From assembly GCF_014841215.1 (NCBI RefSeq), contig NZ_JACYTR010000005.1, positions 123,477 to 187,476 on the forward strand: 64,000 nt of DNA, read 5' to 3'. The stretch is from Pseudomarimonas arenosa. Lineage in GTDB: Bacteria; Pseudomonadota; Gammaproteobacteria; Xanthomonadales; Xanthomonadaceae. The position numbers were made by a program, and so were the translations under genes. The notes beneath the pieces are model-generated. The model was not told where the DNA came from and ran no database searches. It saw nothing but the letters and a program-made list of their open reading frames with translations. This document shows positions 1 to 9,262 of the stretch, piece by piece (within the stretch, counting starts at the first letter, position 1; each line of letters starts with the position of its first letter).

Positions 1-57
1 TGCAGCCGTGGCTACCCGCGTTCGCGGGTGCGCTTCTTGTATGACTCGCTCGGCTTC

Positions 58-98
58 CCCCTCTCCCCAACCCCTCCCCCGCCACGGGGGAGGGGCTT
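58..98. repeat. Dispersed C-rich hairpin repeat
   Basis: A C-rich run (CCCCTCTCCCCAACC-type) is followed by a G-rich partner (GGGGGAGGGGC), giving a GC hairpin. Closely related hairpins recur near 5539-5650, 13709-13731, 24548-24590, 24966-25002 and 29003-29025, so this is a dispersed family of this genome. It lies just downstream of the stop codon of the DUF2333 gene and could act as a transcript end, but there is no T-run. Confidence 0.6.
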
Positions 99-106
99 TC
101 AAAGCG

Positions 107-1129
107 TTAGCCGCGCTCCAGCAGTTTGCGCAGATCGATGACGGCGGCGTTGGCGCGCGAGATGTAGTTGGCCATCACCAAGCTGTGGTTCGCGAAGAAG
201 CCGTAGGGTGAGCCGTTGAGCACGATCGGCGATGACAAAGGCTGCTGCGCCTCTTCGAGTTCGCGGATGATCTGCCTCAGCGAGACCAAAGCGTTCTTGT
301 CGCGCAGCACAGGCTCGAAGTCGACTTCAACGGCGCGCAGGAAGTGGCTGAGTGCCCAGACTGAGCCGCGAGCTTCATAAAACACATCATCGACTTTCGA
401 CCAGGGGGTTTTCACTACACGGGGACTTTCGCCGGGGGTGGACTGCTGGGCATCCTTGTCGCCGGCAAGGTCGGTGTCGATGCGCTCCTGACCGACACTG
501 GCGGAGAGGCGCTGCGACAGCGAGCCAAGACGCTTCTCCACCACGGCCAGCCAGTCGGCCAGATTGTCGGCGCGGGCGAAGAACTGGGCGTTGTATTCGT
601 CGGCATCGCTGAGACGATCGAGGTAGGCCTCCATGTGGCCAATGGCCTTGCGGTACTGACCTTCCGAGGCGGGCAGCAGCCAACGATCGCTGGGAGTGGA
701 GAACAGCGGATCGGCTTCGAGCAAATCCACGTCTTCGGTGCTCTGGGTCTGCGAGCGCGAGAACTCGTTGCGGAAGGCCTTGGCCAAGTCTCGTACCTGG
801 ATCAGCGCACCAAACTCCCAGTTGGGAACATTGTCCATCAATACGCCGGGTGGGCCGAAGTCGTTCGACAGGTAGCCGCCGCGTTTGTCGAGCAGGGTGT
901 TGCCGACGTCGATCAGGGCGACCGTGGTCGCCGTGCCTACGACCACCGGTCGGCCGTCAGCTGCGGCACGTTGCTGGGCAGCCTTGGCCACATCGAAGGG
1001 TTCGGGCTCGTAATCCCACCACCACATCAGCGAAAGCGTGATCAGCGCTGCTGCGGCCAGAAAATACGAAACGACCCGCAGCCACACGCGGGCGCGGCGA
1101 TGCTTGTTGTCGAGTCCAGCTACTTTCAC
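107..1129 (-). CDS. DUF2333 family inner-membrane protein
   Basis: The 340-residue product has a basic N-terminus and one membrane helix (about residues 17-36, ending in a WWW run), followed by a large soluble domain that probably faces the periplasm. The body matches what I know of DUF2333: FGPPGVLMDNVPNWEFG near residues 91-107 and a C-terminal LNGSPYGFFANHSLVMANYI segment. The family has no established function. The start is a GTG at 1127-1129 preceded by AGGAGA at good spacing. No operon partner lies close: the next gene on this strand starts about 1 kb away behind a run of hairpins. Confidence 0.85.
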   Translation of the reverse strand: MKVAGLDNKHRRARVWLRVVSYFLAAAALITLSLMWWWDYEPEPFDVAKAAQQRAAADGRPVVVGTATTVALIDVGNTLLDKRGGYLSNDFGPPGVLMDNVPNWEFGALIQVRDLAKAFRNEFSRSQTQSTEDVDLLEADPLFSTPSDRWLLPASEGQYRKAIGHMEAYLDRLSDADEYNAQFFARADNLADWLAVVEKRLGSLSQRLSASVGQERIDTDLAGDKDAQQSTPGESPRVVKTPWSKVDDVFYEARGSVWALSHFLRAVEVDFEPVLRDKNALVSLRQIIRELEEAQQPLSSPIVLNGSPYGFFANHSLVMANYISRANAAVIDLRKLLERG

Positions 1130-1345
1130 GTGACTCTCCTGTTCAGCGCCGACACGGCGGGTCAGACTGAGATTCTACCATTCGAGCCGGTAGCCATCCC
1201 TTACTGTCGATGTTCGACGCTCGCACCAGCTCTAGCGTGACACAGCCGGTAGTTTGCGCGGCATAGCCTCACGCAGGCGCGGTCGGCCAGCACGACTGCA
1301 CTAGGGAAGGCCTGAACAAGTCCATCCTGGAATTTTCAGACGCGC

Positions 1346-1500
1346 CGAGTTCGGCACGAATCCGAACTCGTTTCGGCCGCTCCGCGGCTACGTCGAGCTT
1401 CGCTCGAATACGCTGATCAACAACGTACGTTGTTGATCGCGGCGGTGCATCCTTGCACCGCGGGAAACTCTGAACTTGTTCAGAGATTCCCTAGGGAATC
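1346..1500. repeat. Cluster of consecutive perfect hairpins
   Basis: The gap between the DUF2333 gene and its neighbour (1130-1490) holds no gene but a chain of inverted repeats. These are CGAGTTCGG with 7-nt loop (1346-1370), GCCGC/GCGGC (1376-1388), CGAGC/GCTCG (1394-1406), a perfect 24-bp palindrome with half-site GATCAACAACGT (1415-1438), GCGGTGCA/TGCACCGC (1442-1461), GGGAAACTCTGAAC and its near-perfect complement (1462-1491), and a 16-bp palindrome centred on CTAG (1485-1500). The last one covers the TAG stop of the next gene. This may be one composite repeat element; on the minus strand its position fits a role in ending transcription. Confidence 0.7.
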
Positions 1501-2186
1501 AAGTGGGCGAACGCGGCCAGGGCGAACAGGCCACTTAGCAGGCCCAAGAACAAGACGACTTGCGCCAGTACGCCACACAACAGGGCCCGCGCCCAGCCGA
1601 AACCGTCGGCTCGCGCGTATCCATAGGCGGCGTGGGTAATGACCAGCAGTGGCAATAGGTAGATCAAGTAGACCCACTCGGCAGCCCACGCAACCAAGAC
1701 CCAGACCAGCAACTGCAAAGGCACGAACAGACACAGGGTGTACAAGCCGAACACCAGGGACTCGGCCAGATTCAAGTTGAGCGAGCGATAGCATTGTTGA
1801 ACGGCGCCGCCGGTCGCCGGTGCCCAGAGCAAAGTGAGTAGCAAGCTGAAGTGATTCAGCACCCACTGAGCGGCGCCAATCACCTGCGCGTTCATATGGC
1901 TGGCTTCTAGTTGGCCAAAAAAGCCTGCGAAGAAATCTTCACCCACGCCATCTGCCTGCCACATCAATGCCGCGATGGCAAATAGCACCAGCAACAGACG
2001 ACTCGGCCTGACGATCCGGGGATCTCGCCAATCAACATAAAGGCGGATCAGTTGACCTGGTCGAACTACCAGTTGCGCAATCGTCCATAACAGGCCGCGG
2101 TCCAGACTGAATAGTTCTTGCCCCCACTCGCTCAGCAGCTGCCGGGCATCGAGTCGAGCGGGACGCGCAGGTTCAGTGCTGGACAT
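1491..2186 (-). CDS. DUF3667-like polytopic membrane protein
   Basis: The 231-residue product begins with a short soluble segment whose pattern (ELFSLDRGLLWT, then LVVRPGQLIRLYVDWRD near residues 25-53) resembles the DUF3667 core, but the zinc-ribbon cysteines usual at the start of that family are absent. Four or five hydrophobic segments follow, at about residues 62-78, 105-125, 143-168, 170-190 and 200-227. Function unknown. ATG start at 2186. The TAG stop lies inside a palindrome of the neighbouring hairpin cluster. Could be a shortened paralogue of DUF3667 proteins; the family call is by eye. Confidence 0.65.
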   Translation of the reverse strand: MSSTEPARPARLDARQLLSEWGQELFSLDRGLLWTIAQLVVRPGQLIRLYVDWRDPRIVRPSRLLLVLFAIAALMWQADGVGEDFFAGFFGQLEASHMNAQVIGAAQWVLNHFSLLLTLLWAPATGGAVQQCYRSLNLNLAESLVFGLYTLCLFVPLQLLVWVLVAWAAEWVYLIYLLPLLVITHAAYGYARADGFGWARALLCGVLAQVVLFLGLLSGLFALAAFAHLIP

Positions 2187-2192
2187 CGCGAG

Positions 2193-2348
2193 CTAGCGTG
2201 TGAATGCGAAATAGATCACATAGAACCAGGAAAACAGGCCGTGGATGATCGCCCAGAGGATGCTTTGATGCGCGTGCCAGGAAATGGCGATGGCCAGGGC
2301 CGAGCCGAAGCTGATGCCGGCTTTGGCGATGATGGTTTTGTCTTTCAT
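2193..2348 (-). CDS. Small conserved membrane protein
   Basis: I chose the ATG at 2346-2348, which gives 51 residues: a short charged start (MKDKTIIAK) and a hydrophobic body ending in WAIIHGLFSWFYVIYFAFTR. The motif of a Trp-rich IIHG-x-FSWFYVIY tail is one I recall in short conserved hypothetical proteins. A start at 2426 would overlap the 3' end of the upstream gene by about 55 bases and adds a hydrophilic leader unlike such proteins, so I reject it. It sits 6 bases from the next gene on the same strand (start at 2186), suggesting co-transcription. Function unknown. Confidence 0.6.
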   Translation of the reverse strand: MKDKTIIAKAGISFGSALAIAISWHAHQSILWAIIHGLFSWFYVIYFAFTR

Positions 2349-2370
2349 GGTCATCGAGCCCAGCTGAAGA

Positions 2371-3150
2371 CTAGCGATCAAATCCACTAACCAGCCTGAA
2401 TCGTTCACTTTCAAGCTCGCCATCATTGTCGAGCTTAGCTATCGGCTGGCCTTGATGGGCAATGACCCAGGGCGCCGGCTCGACGTCAACTCGATACGCG
2501 GGCCGCCAAGCCCCCGACGCCCGCAACACGAAATATACCGGTAATTGAAGGACCTCATGCCCTTCGGCGGCCAACTCTGGGAAGGACCATTTTTTTACGG
2601 CGCTTTCGGCAGCCTTTACGAAAATCCCAAAATGCCGCTTCCTTTCGCTTGTCGAAGTTCTCGGCCCGGTTAGCCAACCGCTCTCCGAACTGGTCTCTTT
2701 TACGACTCCGTTCTCGTCAATTCGAACGTTGAGCACGATTTCTGCGCCGAAGCGGCGCACCGAGGATTCTCTTGGGTAAACCGGGGCAGGACGATTTGGA
2801 TCCGTCTTTGATCGTTTCCCGCTAGGAGGTTCGCGCAAGCGGAAATTTTCGATTCGAACTTCCTGACTACTTAAGTCTGCTTGCAGCCATAAGCTGACAT
2901 AGGCCACGGCCACTGCCGGCTTGCCATCAGAGAGAACCGGCTGAAGTACCCACCTGCTGATCTTCTGGGTAAGCGCGGCGTCAAAATTGTCCCCCAGCGA
3001 AGTCTCAAACGTAACGTCCATTACACTGCCGTCAGTGTCGATAACCACCGTGCCTTCGAGCGGTGCACGGTAAATCTTCGGCTCCCGCGCTGAGGCGAGC
3101 AAAGGCAGACACAGAAGGAGGACGGTGAACAGCGCTTTGGACGTTTTCAT
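2371..3150 (-). CDS. Secreted protein with TonB C-terminal-like domains
   Basis: The 259-residue product has a clear signal peptide (MKTSKALFTVLLLCLPLLASA, cleavage after about residue 21). Two segments look like the TonB C-terminal fold: residues about 24-85 (LEGTVVIDTDGSVMDVTF, then an alpha segment with W-x-x-QPV) and about 120-205 (PVYPRESSVRRFGAEIVLNV, IDENGVVKE, then AVKKWSFP). The usual N-terminal membrane anchor and proline-rich spacer of a true TonB are missing, so it is probably a periplasmic TonB-box-like protein rather than an energy transducer. No partner such as ExbB/ExbD is nearby. Function not known. Confidence 0.6.
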   Translation of the reverse strand: MKTSKALFTVLLLCLPLLASAREPKIYRAPLEGTVVIDTDGSVMDVTFETSLGDNFDAALTQKISRWVLQPVLSDGKPAVAVAYVSLWLQADLSSQEVRIENFRLREPPSGKRSKTDPNRPAPVYPRESSVRRFGAEIVLNVRIDENGVVKETSSESGWLTGPRTSTSERKRHFGIFVKAAESAVKKWSFPELAAEGHEVLQLPVYFVLRASGAWRPAYRVDVEPAPWVIAHQGQPIAKLDNDGELESERFRLVSGFDR

Positions 3151-3248
3151 GCTCGCTACCGAAATGAATCTGCAAGGTGGCAGTCAGGTGGAATGCAGAG
3201 TGAGTGTAGAGGTCGTTCGTTCAAACAGTGAATTCGCGCTAACCATTC

Positions 3249-5250
<2,002 letters not shown>

Positions 5251-5274
5251 AGGGGTGCATTTCAACATGAAGCG

Positions 5275-5660
5275 GGGTTGGAGGCGAGTCAGATGAGAGT
5301 TTGAGCGAGCGGGCTCGCGTTGCGGGCGTTGTGGCGTGATTGGCTCAGGTGCGCTTGCCCCCCTATCTAGCCCTCGTCGAACATCGGGGAGGGAGTTCCG
5401 GGTCGCCAGCCGGTGCGGCGAAGATCGCCACACATCGGTCTCTCCCGGGAGGGGGGACGGGGGTGAGGGTCGGGCGAAGCTACGCGCGCGGCTATGCCGA
5501 AGCGGACGGGCTATGAATCGGACGTGAGGACACCCGGCCCTCACCCCAACCCCTCTCCCACGGGGGCCTGCTCACTTCGGTTCAAGATTTGTGCTTCGGC
5601 CCCTCCCCTTGCGGCGCGAAGCGCCGGAGGGGAAGGTTGGGAGGGGGGACGTATACTCGG
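5275..5660. repeat. Gene-free leader region with dispersed repeats
   Basis: Between the riboswitch and the next gene I see no convincing gene. The stretch carries two repeat types: a segment at 5378-5403 (CGAACATCGGGGAGGGAG and on) whose reverse complement recurs at about 29063-29088, and C-rich/G-rich hairpin pieces at about 5441-5470 and 5539-5650 (CCTCACCCCAACCCC and on, ending GGTTGGGAGGGG). A possible -10 box TATACT lies at 5652-5657, 32 bases before the next ATG; no good -35 is visible. Confidence 0.55.
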
Positions 5661-5688
5661 GGCGATCCGTTGTGGGGGTGACTCGCCG

Positions 5689-6585
5689 ATGCCAAAGCCG
5701 TTCAATGCCTGGATTACGGGCACCTGGCTGTTGCTGACGTCGCCGGTGCTGCCAGCGCAGTCGCTGCCGGTGAGTGAAGGGGTCGATCGGGTCGGCGTGC
5801 ACAGCGAGGAAGGCTGGGCGGTGCGTTATGTGGGGGCCAGCAGTTTGATGACCGGGTTCGGTGCCCTGCCCGAGCTGGCGCCCGGCGAGTGGCTGTTGGC
5901 GGGGGAGCTGGGGCATATTCCCAGTCTGTCGGCCAGGCAGCAGGAGGTTGGCCTGGGCGGAATCAAGCAGGAAGATCTGAACAAGTCGCCGATATTTGGC
6001 CGGGTTCGCGGCTGGATGGGCTTGCCCGGCGGGTGGGTTGCCGAGCTGGGTTACACACCGCCGCTGGAGATCGATGGCGCCAAGCCGGTTGACTTGTTCG
6101 CCGCTGCCGTCGGCAAGCGCTTCAGCGTCGGCGAACGCGCCGCATTGTCATTGCGTGCACTGGGCCAGCATGGCGCGGCGCGGGGCGATATCACCTGCTC
6201 CGATCATCTGGTCGGCCGCGATGTCGAGGCCAATCCGTTTCGATGTGCCAGGCCGTCGGATGATCGGATCGCGCTTAGCTACTACGGTCTGGAAGCTACC
6301 GGCAGTTGGCGATTCGCTGACTGGGAGGCCCATTTGACCGGCGGAACGGTGCGTTATGAGCCAGAAGTGCAGGTGAATGCGCAACTGGAGAGTTATATCG
6401 AGCGGATTCGGCTGATCAATCGCGGTCAGATGCCCTATTTTGCCTTGGGCGCGCAGCAGAACTCGGGAACCTGGCGCTTCGGGGCTGAGCTGCTGTATGT
6501 GCCGCTGGACGTGCGACGCGATGGTGGGCCGCTGGAAAATGATCCGTTGTGGAGCCTACGGTTAAGTTTGCGCTGGCGGCCATAG
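5689..6585 (+). CDS. Putative outer-membrane beta-barrel protein
   Basis: The 298-residue product starts with a likely signal peptide (MPKPFNAWITGTWLLLTSPV, cleavage near QS at about residue 25). The rest is a series of alternating amphipathic strands, for example WVAELGYTPPLEI, RAALSLRALGQHG and GTWRFGAELLYVPLDV, and it ends in LWSLRLSLRWRP, resembling the C-terminal strand of an outer-membrane barrel apart from the final proline. I do not recognise the family. The ATG at 5689 is preceded by a GGGGG stretch; a longer frame from 5494 would encode repeat sequence and is rejected. It stands alone, with a repeat block directly behind it. Confidence 0.7.
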   Translation: MPKPFNAWITGTWLLLTSPVLPAQSLPVSEGVDRVGVHSEEGWAVRYVGASSLMTGFGALPELAPGEWLLAGELGHIPSLSARQQEVGLGGIKQEDLNKSPIFGRVRGWMGLPGGWVAELGYTPPLEIDGAKPVDLFAAAVGKRFSVGERAALSLRALGQHGAARGDITCSDHLVGRDVEANPFRCARPSDDRIALSYYGLEATGSWRFADWEAHLTGGTVRYEPEVQVNAQLESYIERIRLINRGQMPYFALGAQQNSGTWRFGAELLYVPLDVRRDGGPLENDPLWSLRLSLRWRP

Positions 6586-6593
6586 GAGGCGAT

Positions 6594-7200
6594 GGTGGGC
6601 CACAGGCCTGTCGTGAGCTTGTCGAACGGCCTGTCGTGAGCCTGTCGAACGGCCTGTCGTGAGCCTGTCGAACGGCCTGTCGTGAGCCTGTCGAACGGCC
6701 TGTCGTGAGCCTGTCGAACGGCCTGTCGTGAGCCTGTCGAACGGCCCACCCTACGTCGGTGCGGTGTGATGGTGGGCCATAGGCCCACCCTACGAAGGGC
6801 GAGCCGCGCTGGCGTAGGGTGGGCGTGTCGCCCACCATCGTAACCTTCGGATTTGCGCTGACGTCGGGTCTTGCGCCGGTGGGCCACAGGCCTGTCGTGA
6901 GCCTGTCGAACGGCCCGTCGTGAGCCTGTCGAACTGCCCACCCTACGTCGGTGCGGTGTGATGGTGGGCCATAGGCCCACCCTACGAAGGGCGAGCCGCG
7001 CTGGCGTAGGGTGGGCGTGTCGCCCACCATCGTAACCTTCGGATTGGCGCTGACGTCCGGTCTTGCGCCGGTGGGCCACAGGCCTGTCGTGAGCCTGTCG
7101 AACGGCCCACCCTACGTCGGTGCGGTGTGATGGTGGGCCATAGGCCCACCCTACGAACGGCGACCCGCGCTGGCGTAGGGTGGGCGTGTCGCCCACCATC
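6594..7200. repeat. Nested tandem repeat block (23-bp units inside larger units)
   Basis: From 6605 to 6742 there are six head-to-tail 23-bp units of the type GGCCTGTCGTGAGCCTGTCG plus AAC. They are followed by three copies of a larger unit that starts GATGGTGGGCCATAGGCCCA (at 6768, 6960 and 7129), each containing GTAGGGTGGGCGTGTCGCCC. The large units are spaced 192 and 169 bases, a difference of exactly one 23-bp unit. The segment carries no gene; long frames on the minus strand across it are a by-product of the repeat. Confidence 0.9.
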
Positions 7201-7232
7201 TAGCTCGTGCGCGGCGTTGGCGCACCCTATGG

Positions 7233-7967
7233 TTACGATTTGCGGGCGTAGGCGCGCAGGAACAGATCGACCACGCTGTCCACATGCGCGGCGCAGGCGG
7301 CGCGCGGCAGGCTGTCGCAGCAGCCCACGACCAGGCGGGAGAAATCCTCGCCTTTCAGCAGGCAGAAGAAGTGCCCGGCAGCGCGATGCGGGTCGTCGAT
7401 CTTGAGCAGGCCCAGCTTGACCGCCCGGCGCAGGAAGGTTTCGAACTCCAGCACGGTCCGACGCGGGCCGGCTTCATAGAACAAGGTCGCCAATCGCGTA
7501 TCGGTGAGCGCGCGGGCGGCCAGGGTGCGGTGCAGCTGGACCGCCTCTTCACTGGTGATCAGGGCATGAAATGCGCGGCCGATTTCCAGCAGTACCTCGC
7601 GCAGCGGCGAAGCCTGCAGGTCGACCTCGAACAGACGATGCGGCAGCTGTTCCTCGCAGCGGCATTTGACCGCCTCACTGAACAGCGTTTCCTTGTCCTG
7701 AAAGTGGTTGTAGACAGTGAGCTTGGAAACGCCGGCTTCAGCTGCGATCGCCTCCATGCTGACCCCTTCGTAGCCGCGCTCGGGAAACAGGCGCTTGGCG
7801 GCATCGAGAATGGCGGCGCGCTTTTCCAGATCTTTTGGTCGACCAGGCCCGGCGGCGCGATCGGCATCCTGCGCCAATGCACGATTCTGACGCGGCTTGG
7901 CAACGGCGCTCGACGTTGCCTGCAAGGTGGAACGGGATGTTTTTCGGGCGGGCTTGGAAGATGGCAT
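7233..7967 (-). CDS. TetR/AcrR-family transcriptional regulator
   Basis: The 244-residue product has a long basic N-terminal tail, then a TetR helix-turn-helix (RAAILDAAKRLFPERGYEGV, followed by SMEAIAAEAGVSKLTVYNHF) at about residues 50-97 and a ligand-binding domain resembling the AefR-type C-terminal domain. It is transcribed divergently from an RND efflux pair, so it is probably the local repressor, released by a toxic ligand. The ATG at 7965-7967 is chosen; an alternative 10 codons upstream (7997) is possible. The intergenic region holds an imperfect palindrome that could be its operator. Confidence 0.88.
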   Translation of the reverse strand: MPSSKPARKTSRSTLQATSSAVAKPRQNRALAQDADRAAGPGRPKDLEKRAAILDAAKRLFPERGYEGVSMEAIAAEAGVSKLTVYNHFQDKETLFSEAVKCRCEEQLPHRLFEVDLQASPLREVLLEIGRAFHALITSEEAVQLHRTLAARALTDTRLATLFYEAGPRRTVLEFETFLRRAVKLGLLKIDDPHRAAGHFFCLLKGEDFSRLVVGCCDSLPRAACAAHVDSVVDLFLRAYARKS

Positions 7968-8078
7968 GATGCTCAAAGTGTGAGAACGATCACGCATCGC
8001 AATGCGGACCTGAACCTATGACTGAATTCAGCATAGCCGAACTTGACTGAATAGTGGACTGCTCGGTTTTTTAATTTT

Positions 8079-8098
8079 AGTATACCGGCCAGTTCACT
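8079..8098. promoter_or_regulatory. Candidate TetR operator before the RND operon
   Basis: AGTATACCGG followed directly by CCAGTTCACT forms an imperfect 20-bp palindrome (7 of 10 positions pair) in an unusually AT-rich stretch, ending 20 bases before the ATG of the RND adaptor. The placement between divergent regulator and pump genes fits a TetR-type operator. The binding site is inferred only from symmetry and context. Confidence 0.4.
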
Positions 8099-8118
8099 AA
8101 CCACCAGGGACCTCCCCC

Positions 8119-9252
8119 ATGGCCCGACGCTCGTCGCAATTTAGCCTTCTCTCGATGGCCCTGATCCTGTCGGGCAGCCTGCTGCTCGCTGCCTGCAGCC
8201 CACAGGATGACGCCGAATCACGACCGCGGCCGGCCCTGGTGGTCAAGCCGCAGCCGGTGCAGTCGCGCTTTGCGGTGTTTCCGGGCGAGGTGCACGCACG
8301 CACCGAGAGCGCACTCAGCTTTCGCGTCGGCGGCAAGCTGGCAACGCGCCACGTCGACATGGGCGACCGCGTGGTAAAGGGCCAGGTACTGGCCGAACTC
8401 GATCCCGATGATCTCAAGCTGCAGGCCGGATCGGCGCGTGCGCAATTGGCCGCGGCTGAGGCCGATCTGGCCCTGGCCCGCAACGAACGCGATCGGCACA
8501 AATCCTTGCTGGATCGACAGCTGATCAGCGAAAGCCTGTTCGACGCCCGTGAGAGCCAGTTCCAGGCCGCCTTGGCGCGCCGTGAGCAGGCCAAGGCGCA
8601 GGTCGACGTGGCGCAGAACCAGGCCAGCTATGCCAAGCTGCGTGCCGATCGCGATGGCGTCATCGCCCAGCGCAACGCCGAAGCCGGCCAAGTGGTGGCC
8701 GCCGGCCAGCCCGTGTTCGTCCTCGCCGCCGATGGCGAACGCGAAATCTCGATCAGCCTGCCGGAGTTCGGCATCGATAACTACAAGGTCGGCCAGCCGG
8801 TATTGATCAGCCTGTGGTCAAAGCCTGATCAGCGTATCGCCGGGCGACTGCACGAGCTGTCGCCGGCGGCCGACGCCGGCGCACGCACCTATGCCGCACG
8901 GGTGGAGATCGAAGGCGACAGTAGTGGCATCGAGCTCGGCCAGAGTGCCCGCGCCATCTTTGCCCTGAATGGCGCCCAGGCGCTGGCCGTACCGCTGCCG
9001 GCAGTCACCGCCGATGCCGGGCGTCACTACGTGTGGGTGGTCAATCCGGACACCTCGACCGTGCACCGGCGCGAAGTGCAGATCAGTGCCTTTCTCGATG
9101 AACAGGTACCGGTGACCTCGGGCATCGAGGCCGGTGACTGGGTGGTGGCAGCCGGCGTACATCTGCTGCAGGAAGGTCAGCCGGTGCGGCCGGTCGACTA
9201 CGACAACCGGCCATTGCAGGCCGACCCGTCCGCCGACGCACCGGCAGGTTAA
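8119..9252 (+). CDS. RND efflux periplasmic adaptor lipoprotein
   Basis: The 377-residue product starts with a lipoprotein signal (SGSLLLAAC, lipid-modified Cys at about residue 26). It then has the membrane-fusion protein layout: a barrel-sandwich half (ALSFRVGGKLATRHVDMGDR), a coiled-coil hairpin rich in Ala/Arg/Gln at about residues 98-172, the second half (YAKLRADRDGVIAQRNAEAGQ), then beta-barrel and proximal domains. It would link the inner-membrane pump to an outer-membrane channel. No TolC-type channel gene is present here, so the complex must borrow one. The stop codon overlaps the ribosome-binding site of the pump gene. Confidence 0.93.
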   Translation: MARRSSQFSLLSMALILSGSLLLAACSPQDDAESRPRPALVVKPQPVQSRFAVFPGEVHARTESALSFRVGGKLATRHVDMGDRVVKGQVLAELDPDDLKLQAGSARAQLAAAEADLALARNERDRHKSLLDRQLISESLFDARESQFQAALARREQAKAQVDVAQNQASYAKLRADRDGVIAQRNAEAGQVVAAGQPVFVLAADGEREISISLPEFGIDNYKVGQPVLISLWSKPDQRIAGRLHELSPAADAGARTYAARVEIEGDSSGIELGQSARAIFALNGAQALAVPLPAVTADAGRHYVWVVNPDTSTVHRREVQISAFLDEQVPVTSGIEAGDWVVAAGVHLLQEGQPVRPVDYDNRPLQADPSADAPAG

Positions 9253-9262
9253 GGAGTCGCCC

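Noticed and set aside
6605..6742. CRISPR array
   Set aside because: The 23-bp units are directly adjacent with no variable spacers, and no cas gene is present.
6416..7199. Two minus-strand frames of 204 and 254 residues
   Set aside because: They run through the nested repeat block and the antisense of the barrel gene; the peptides (repeated STGSRQA/DRLTTG) are repeat translations.
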